DNA of 5,504 bases from Candidatus Kariarchaeota archaeon (GTDB taxonomy: Archaea > Asgardarchaeota > Heimdallarchaeia > Heimdallarchaeales > Kariarchaeaceae), in assembly GCA_016839545.1 (NCBI GenBank), contig JAEOUB010000532.1:1-5504 (forward strand), written 5' to 3'. A program made the translations under genes and the position numbers. Below, one piece after another: positions 5,258 to 5,504 of this stretch. The notes under the pieces were generated by a model that saw nothing but the letters and a program-made list of their open reading frames with translations, searched no databases and was not told the DNA's origin. The stretch's first letter is position 1. Every line of letters starts with the position of its first letter.

Positions 5258-5298
5258 CACCGTTACTGAGATCATTATAAATGTTCAAACCAACGGTG
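5258..5298. promoter_or_regulatory. Promoter of the ABC-transporter gene with flanking inverted repeat
   Basis: ATTATAAAT (5274-5282) is a good TATA-like box; transcription would begin near 5304, leaving a 5' leader of about 26 bases before the ATG at 5330. The box is bracketed by an exact 7-base inverted repeat, CACCGTT (5258-5264) and AACGGTG (5292-5298). A protein bound to both half-sites would cover the TATA box, as a repressor would. A second candidate TATA, CTTTTAAAAA (5206-5215), lies further upstream. The motifs are seen; the operator role is inferred. Confidence 0.45.
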
Positions 5299-5315
5299 AT
5301 GATGTACCCTATAAT

Positions 5316-5321
5316 GAGGAG
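5316..5321 (+). promoter_or_regulatory. Shine-Dalgarno of the ABC-transporter ATPase gene
   Basis: GAGGAG is followed by 8 bases and then the ATG at 5330, an ideal ribosome-binding site. It fixes the start codon and sets this gene apart from its neighbours in the window, most of which seem to be leaderless. Confidence 0.7.
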
Positions 5322-5329
5322 AACCATAC

Positions 5330-5504
5330 ATGTCTGAAACAAAACAAGAACCAATTCTCAAACTCGATGGATTGAAGGTATACTTCTTCACGGAGGATGG
5401 TGTCGTCAAAGCAGTTGACGGTGTCAATCTTCAGATTAACCCAGGAGAAGTAGTCGGTCTCGTAGGAGAGTCCGGTTCAGGAAAGACTGTAACTGCAATG
5501 TCTA
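5330..5504 (+). CDS. Oligopeptide/dipeptide-type ABC transporter ATP-binding protein, N-terminal part
   Basis: The first 58 codons of an ATP-binding subunit of the OppD/DppD type, cut by the window's right edge. The N-terminus ILKLDGLKVYFFTEDGVVKAVDGVNLQINPGE (9-40) is typical: the usual opening strands with a Y-F-x-T-x-x-G-x-x-K-A-V-D-G-V pattern, in which the aromatic residue (Phe/Tyr near 18-20) of the A-loop would stack on the ATP adenine. The Walker A loop GESGSGKT (46-53) is complete. The remaining motifs (Q-loop, signature, Walker B and the C-terminal iron-sulfur or oligopeptide-binding extension common in this subfamily) lie outside the window. In such systems the protein sits on the cytoplasmic face of the membrane and powers uptake of peptides or related solutes. 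Permease, second ATPase and binding-protein genes would be expected next to it. The substrate cannot be told from this part. Confidence 0.9.
   Translation, partial: MSETKQEPILKLDGLKVYFFTEDGVVKAVDGVNLQINPGEVVGLVGESGSGKTVTAMS

Noticed and set aside
5296..5337. C/D box small RNA: GTGATGA (5296-5302) and CTGA (5334-5337)
   Set aside because: The boxes are only about 31 bases apart, no internal C'/D' pair or terminal stem is visible, and the D box falls inside the transporter coding start.
1..5504. CRISPR arrays, insertion sequences, tRNA or rRNA genes
   Set aside because: I saw no regularly spaced repeats, transposase-like protein, terminal inverted repeats or tRNA/rRNA core sequence on either strand.

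Overview
The window looks archaeal. Several genes have an A/T-rich TATA-type box centred about 22 to 33 bases before the start codon, which predicts leaderless or nearly leaderless mRNAs. Ribosome-binding sites, where present, match the archaeal GGAGGTGAT consensus (GGTGAT before the hemerythrin gene, GAGGAG before the ABC-transporter gene). No spaced bacterial -35/-10 pair stands out. A cytosolic leucine-rich-repeat protein and benzoyl-CoA-reductase-like chemistry would fit an anaerobic archaeon, possibly of the Asgard type. The lineage is a guess from gene content, not something the bases prove.

Layout: 1-313 is an AT-rich stretch with no convincing gene. Two minus-strand genes follow, each with its own TATA-like box: a zinc alcohol dehydrogenase (711-1724) and, downstream of it, a small TfoX/Sxy N-terminal-domain protein (314-643). 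A GNAT acetyltransferase (1909-2343, plus) is divergent from the dehydrogenase. It converges on a minus-strand two-gene operon, with the stop codons overlapping. That operon is a BcrC-like benzoyl-CoA reductase / 2-hydroxyacyl-CoA dehydratase subunit (2852-4015) followed 5 bases later by a hemerythrin-like HHE di-iron protein (2340-2846). Divergent from the operon is a protein of about ten leucine-rich repeats (4195-5106, plus), and the gap between them holds a strong palindrome (4075-4100). The right edge cuts the first 58 codons of an oligopeptide/dipeptide-type ABC transporter ATPase (from 5330, plus), which has a TATA-like box and a Shine-Dalgarno-led 5' leader.

How the genes may work together: the BcrC-like subunit resembles the benzoyl-CoA reductase subunit of anaerobic aromatic degradation. 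The dehydrogenase resembles, from memory of the family, 6-hydroxycyclohex-1-ene-1-carbonyl-CoA dehydrogenase (Had), which acts after benzoyl-CoA reduction in the same pathway. Finding both within about 3.3 kb suggests CoA-thioester, aromatic or alicyclic metabolism. However, the BcrB-type partner and the ATP-dependent activator are absent here, so the reductase subunit is an orphan within the window. The co-transcribed HHE protein could bind or sense O2 or NO and protect the oxygen-sensitive iron-sulfur enzyme; that link is inference. The GNAT, TfoX-like, LRR and ABC-transporter genes have no clear functional tie to this core.
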